Shown here: piece by piece, positions 62,244 through 64,000 of the stretch | Numbering within the stretch: the stretch's first letter is position 1 | Layout of the letters: every line of letters starts with the position of its first letter | From: Roseovarius indicus | GTDB lineage: Bacteria > Pseudomonadota > Alphaproteobacteria > Rhodobacterales > Rhodobacteraceae | Assembly (NCBI RefSeq): GCF_008728195.1 | Contig: NZ_CP031598.1 | Location: 930,001 to 994,000 of the forward strand | Reading direction: 5' to 3' | DNA: 64,000 nt | Program-made: the position numbers and the translations under genes | Notes under the pieces: generated by a model | What the model saw: only the letters and a program-made list of their open reading frames with translations | What the model was told of the DNA's origin: nothing | Database searches by the model: none

Positions 62244-63005
62244 ATGCGCGACGACATTCAATCGATCGACACTATCGCCTTCGATGACGGGCCTTATCCG
62301 CGCGGCCGCATCGGGTTCATCTGCGTGGCCAATGCCGGACTGACCGAGGGCGAAATGGCACGCATGGCGCCGCCTGGGGTGGGGCTTAGTTTCACCCATA
62401 TGCCAATGCGCACCGAATGCACGGTGGAAAGCCTTGCCGGGATGGAGGCCGACCTCGATGCTACACTTGCGGCCTTCCTGCCGGCGCGATCCGATATCGA
62501 CGTGCTCTGCTACAACTGCACCGCCGGAAGTTTCGTGATCGGGGAAGGCAGGATTTCTGCGAAGTTGTCCGCCCATGCCTCCGGGGCGACGGCGACAACG
62601 CTGCTGAGCGGAGTGCGTGCGGCGCTTGATGCGCTGGGCGCGGAAACCATCAGCCTTGGCACCGCATACACCGCCGACATCAACGACCTGGAACGTCGTT
62701 ACTTCGAGACGGCGGGCATCGGCATCGCGGCGCTATCCGGCTTGGGCCTGATGACCGATGTCGAGATGAATCGTGTCTCGCCCGGCTATCTGCGCGACTT
62801 TGCCATATCGCTCGACCGACCTGAAGCCGACGCGATTTTCCTCAGTTGCGGGGCGCTTCGTTCGCTCGACATTGTCGAGGAGGTCGAGGCGGCCACGGGC
62901 AAGCCGGTGATCTGCAGCAATCAGGCGAGCTTCTGGCATTGCCTGAGGCTTGCGGGGATAGAAGATCGGATCGGTGGCTTCGGACAGTTGTTCCGATGCG
63001 CCTGA
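62244..63005 (+). CDS. Maleate isomerase/arylmalonate decarboxylase/Asp-Glu racemase-family protein
   Basis: A 253-residue enzyme of the two-cysteine racemase superfamily. The first cysteine is in VLCYNCTAGSFVIG (about residue 92) and the second in IFLSCGALRSLDIVEE (about 200). Both are present, so isomerase or racemase chemistry is possible. A small dicarboxylate or amino acid is the expected substrate. AAGGAG five bases before the ATG at 62244 sets the start. It lies 27 bases behind dctM in the same operon. Confidence 0.82.
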   Translation: MRDDIQSIDTIAFDDGPYPRGRIGFICVANAGLTEGEMARMAPPGVGLSFTHMPMRTECTVESLAGMEADLDATLAAFLPARSDIDVLCYNCTAGSFVIGEGRISAKLSAHASGATATTLLSGVRAALDALGAETISLGTAYTADINDLERRYFETAGIGIAALSGLGLMTDVEMNRVSPGYLRDFAISLDRPEADAIFLSCGALRSLDIVEEVEAATGKPVICSNQASFWHCLRLAGIEDRIGGFGQLFRCA

Positions 63006-63017
63006 CCAGGAGGATGA

Positions 63018-64000
63018 ATGAGTAGCGTGCGACCGATCACGACCGGCGGGACGGGTGCGGTTTCTGCGGCGCATCCACTTGCCGCCGGGGCCGGGCTGAT
63101 GGTGCTGGGACATGGCGGCAATGCCTGCGACGCGATGATCGCGGCGCAGGCGGCGCTCGCGGTCGTTGCCCCGGCCAGTTGCGGACTGGGCGGTGATATG
63201 CTGGCGCTTGTCCACGATCCGGCGAAGGGCACCCGGGCGGTGAACGGCACCGGCGCGGCGCCGATGGACCCGTCTTTCCACGAAGTCACCTCTCCGGCTT
63301 TGTCTGTCACTGTGCCGGGCCTTGTCGCCGGGTGGTGCGACGCCAATAGGTTATTTGGAAGGTTGCCGCTTGCCGCGTGCCTTGCACCGGCAATAGAGAT
63401 GGCGCGACATGGCTGCACGTTATCTGCCGGCGACCGCGCGTCGATCGCCGAACAGCGCGAGCGTTTGACGAGCGGCGGTGCGTCAGGCTGGTCGGTCGTG
63501 CGCGATGGCGCCGGTGATGCGCCGGTAACCCAGCCTGAACTCGCCACGCTGCTGGAACGCGTCGGCACTGACGGCGAAGCGGCGTTCTACGACGGCACCA
63601 TAGCCGCCGCCATCGCTCGGGTAGTGCAAAAACGCGGTGGGTTGCTGACAGAACGCGATATGAGGCGGCATCGCAGTTTCGTAGGCGAGCCGGTTACCGT
63701 TGATTGGCAAGGCGGCAAGGTCGAGGTGCAGCCCCCCATGACCCAGGGTGTCCTGTTGGCTCTGAGCCTGAAGACCCTGCAGAGCCTCTCGATCGCTGAT
63801 GCCGCCTCACTCGACCATCTGTGCGTTGAACTCACCGAAGCGAGTTTCCAGTTTCGCGCGAGAGTGGCCGAGGGCGAAGCGCTGCTCGGCCAGTCATTGG
63901 ATATCGACATGAACCGGGCTTCCGGTCGGGGTGGGCCCCGCGCCTATTTGCACACTGCGGGCGTTGCCACGGCGGATGCGGAGGGGCAGGTCTGCTCTTC
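63018..64000 (+). CDS. Gamma-glutamyltransferase-family Ntn-hydrolase (3' end outside window)
   Basis: The first 327 residues of a gamma-glutamyltransferase-like protein. Family hallmarks are GAVSAAHPLAAGAGLMVLGHGGNACDAMIAAQAALAVVAPASCGLGGD and SVTVPGLVAGW. Near the window edge, AYLHTAGVATADAEGQVCS aligns with the self-processing Thr region (TTHFSVVDxxGN), so the autocleavage Thr is probably the one in LHTAG. There is no signal peptide, which suggests a cytoplasmic enzyme using a gamma-glutamyl or related amide compound. Start ATG 63018 behind AGGAGG. Confidence 0.85.
   Translation, partial: MSSVRPITTGGTGAVSAAHPLAAGAGLMVLGHGGNACDAMIAAQAALAVVAPASCGLGGDMLALVHDPAKGTRAVNGTGAAPMDPSFHEVTSPALSVTVPGLVAGWCDANRLFGRLPLAACLAPAIEMARHGCTLSAGDRASIAEQRERLTSGGASGWSVVRDGAGDAPVTQPELATLLERVGTDGEAAFYDGTIAAAIARVVQKRGGLLTERDMRRHRSFVGEPVTVDWQGGKVEVQPPMTQGVLLALSLKTLQSLSIADAASLDHLCVELTEASFQFRARVAEGEALLGQSLDIDMNRASGRGGPRAYLHTAGVATADAEGQVCS

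Overview
The window is GC-rich, densely packed DNA from an alphaproteobacterium, most likely a Rhodobacterales/Roseobacter-group species. I infer this from the four TRAP transporters (one TAXI-type), the phthalate and protocatechuate genes and the style of the exopolysaccharide genes; no rRNA or other marker is present to fix the genus. I found no tRNA, rRNA, CRISPR array or prophage.

Left part (1-17.6 kb). A zinc-uptake locus (znuC cut by the window edge, zur, divergent znuA, two Zur-box-like dyads) is followed by a catabolic island. pcaC-pcaH-pcaG open the protocatechuate ring. Downstream lie a thiamine-diphosphate enzyme, a MarR regulator and genes matching the phthalate 4,5-dioxygenase route: reductase, cis-dihydrodiol dehydrogenase and 4,5-dihydroxyphthalate decarboxylase on the minus strand, with the Rieske oxygenase, an aldehyde dehydrogenase and a TAXI-TRAP importer on the plus strand. 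The route would be phthalate, cis-4,5-dihydrodiol, 4,5-dihydroxyphthalate, protocatechuate, ring cleavage. A 12-bp palindrome (TTAGATATCTAA or a 10/12 variant) occurs at four promoters here, including pcaC, so the parts probably form one MarR regulon. An intact IS110-family element sits between pcaG and the rest. Its ends can be placed to the base inside a REP-like repeat, and its leader folds like a bridge RNA whose internal loop matches that target.

Middle part (17.6-37.4 kb). A second catabolic locus of unknown substrate: a DMT permease, IclR and GntR regulators, a citryl-CoA-lyase-like protein, a class III CoA transferase, an atypical 3-hydroxyacyl-CoA dehydrogenase, an isochorismatase-fold hydrolase, a DctPQM TRAP importer, an SDR and two complete sets of biotin-dependent carboxylase genes (carrier, biotin carboxylase, OadA-type carboxyltransferase). 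The first set looks canonical. The second contains a carboxyltransferase that has lost two metal ligands, a carrier-like protein without the biotinyl lysine, and an M29/NicX-like protein without the HxD ligands. This is my main candidate for an undescribed system.

Right part (37.4-64 kb). tex is followed by an exopolysaccharide cluster: Wzy/WaaL-like protein, Wzz-like protein, LuxR-type response regulator, a WecG-sugar transferase fusion, galU, a periplasmic oxidoreductase-fold protein, a hybrid histidine kinase, Wza, a flippase and three glycosyltransferases. The operator CCTATCC-N4-GGATAGG stands in front of several of these transcription units. A GlsB-like protein and a lytic transglycosylase follow. 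The window ends in a third uptake and catabolism locus: LysR, a creatinase-like M24 hydrolase, DctPQM, a maleate isomerase/racemase-family protein and a gamma-glutamyltransferase cut by the edge.
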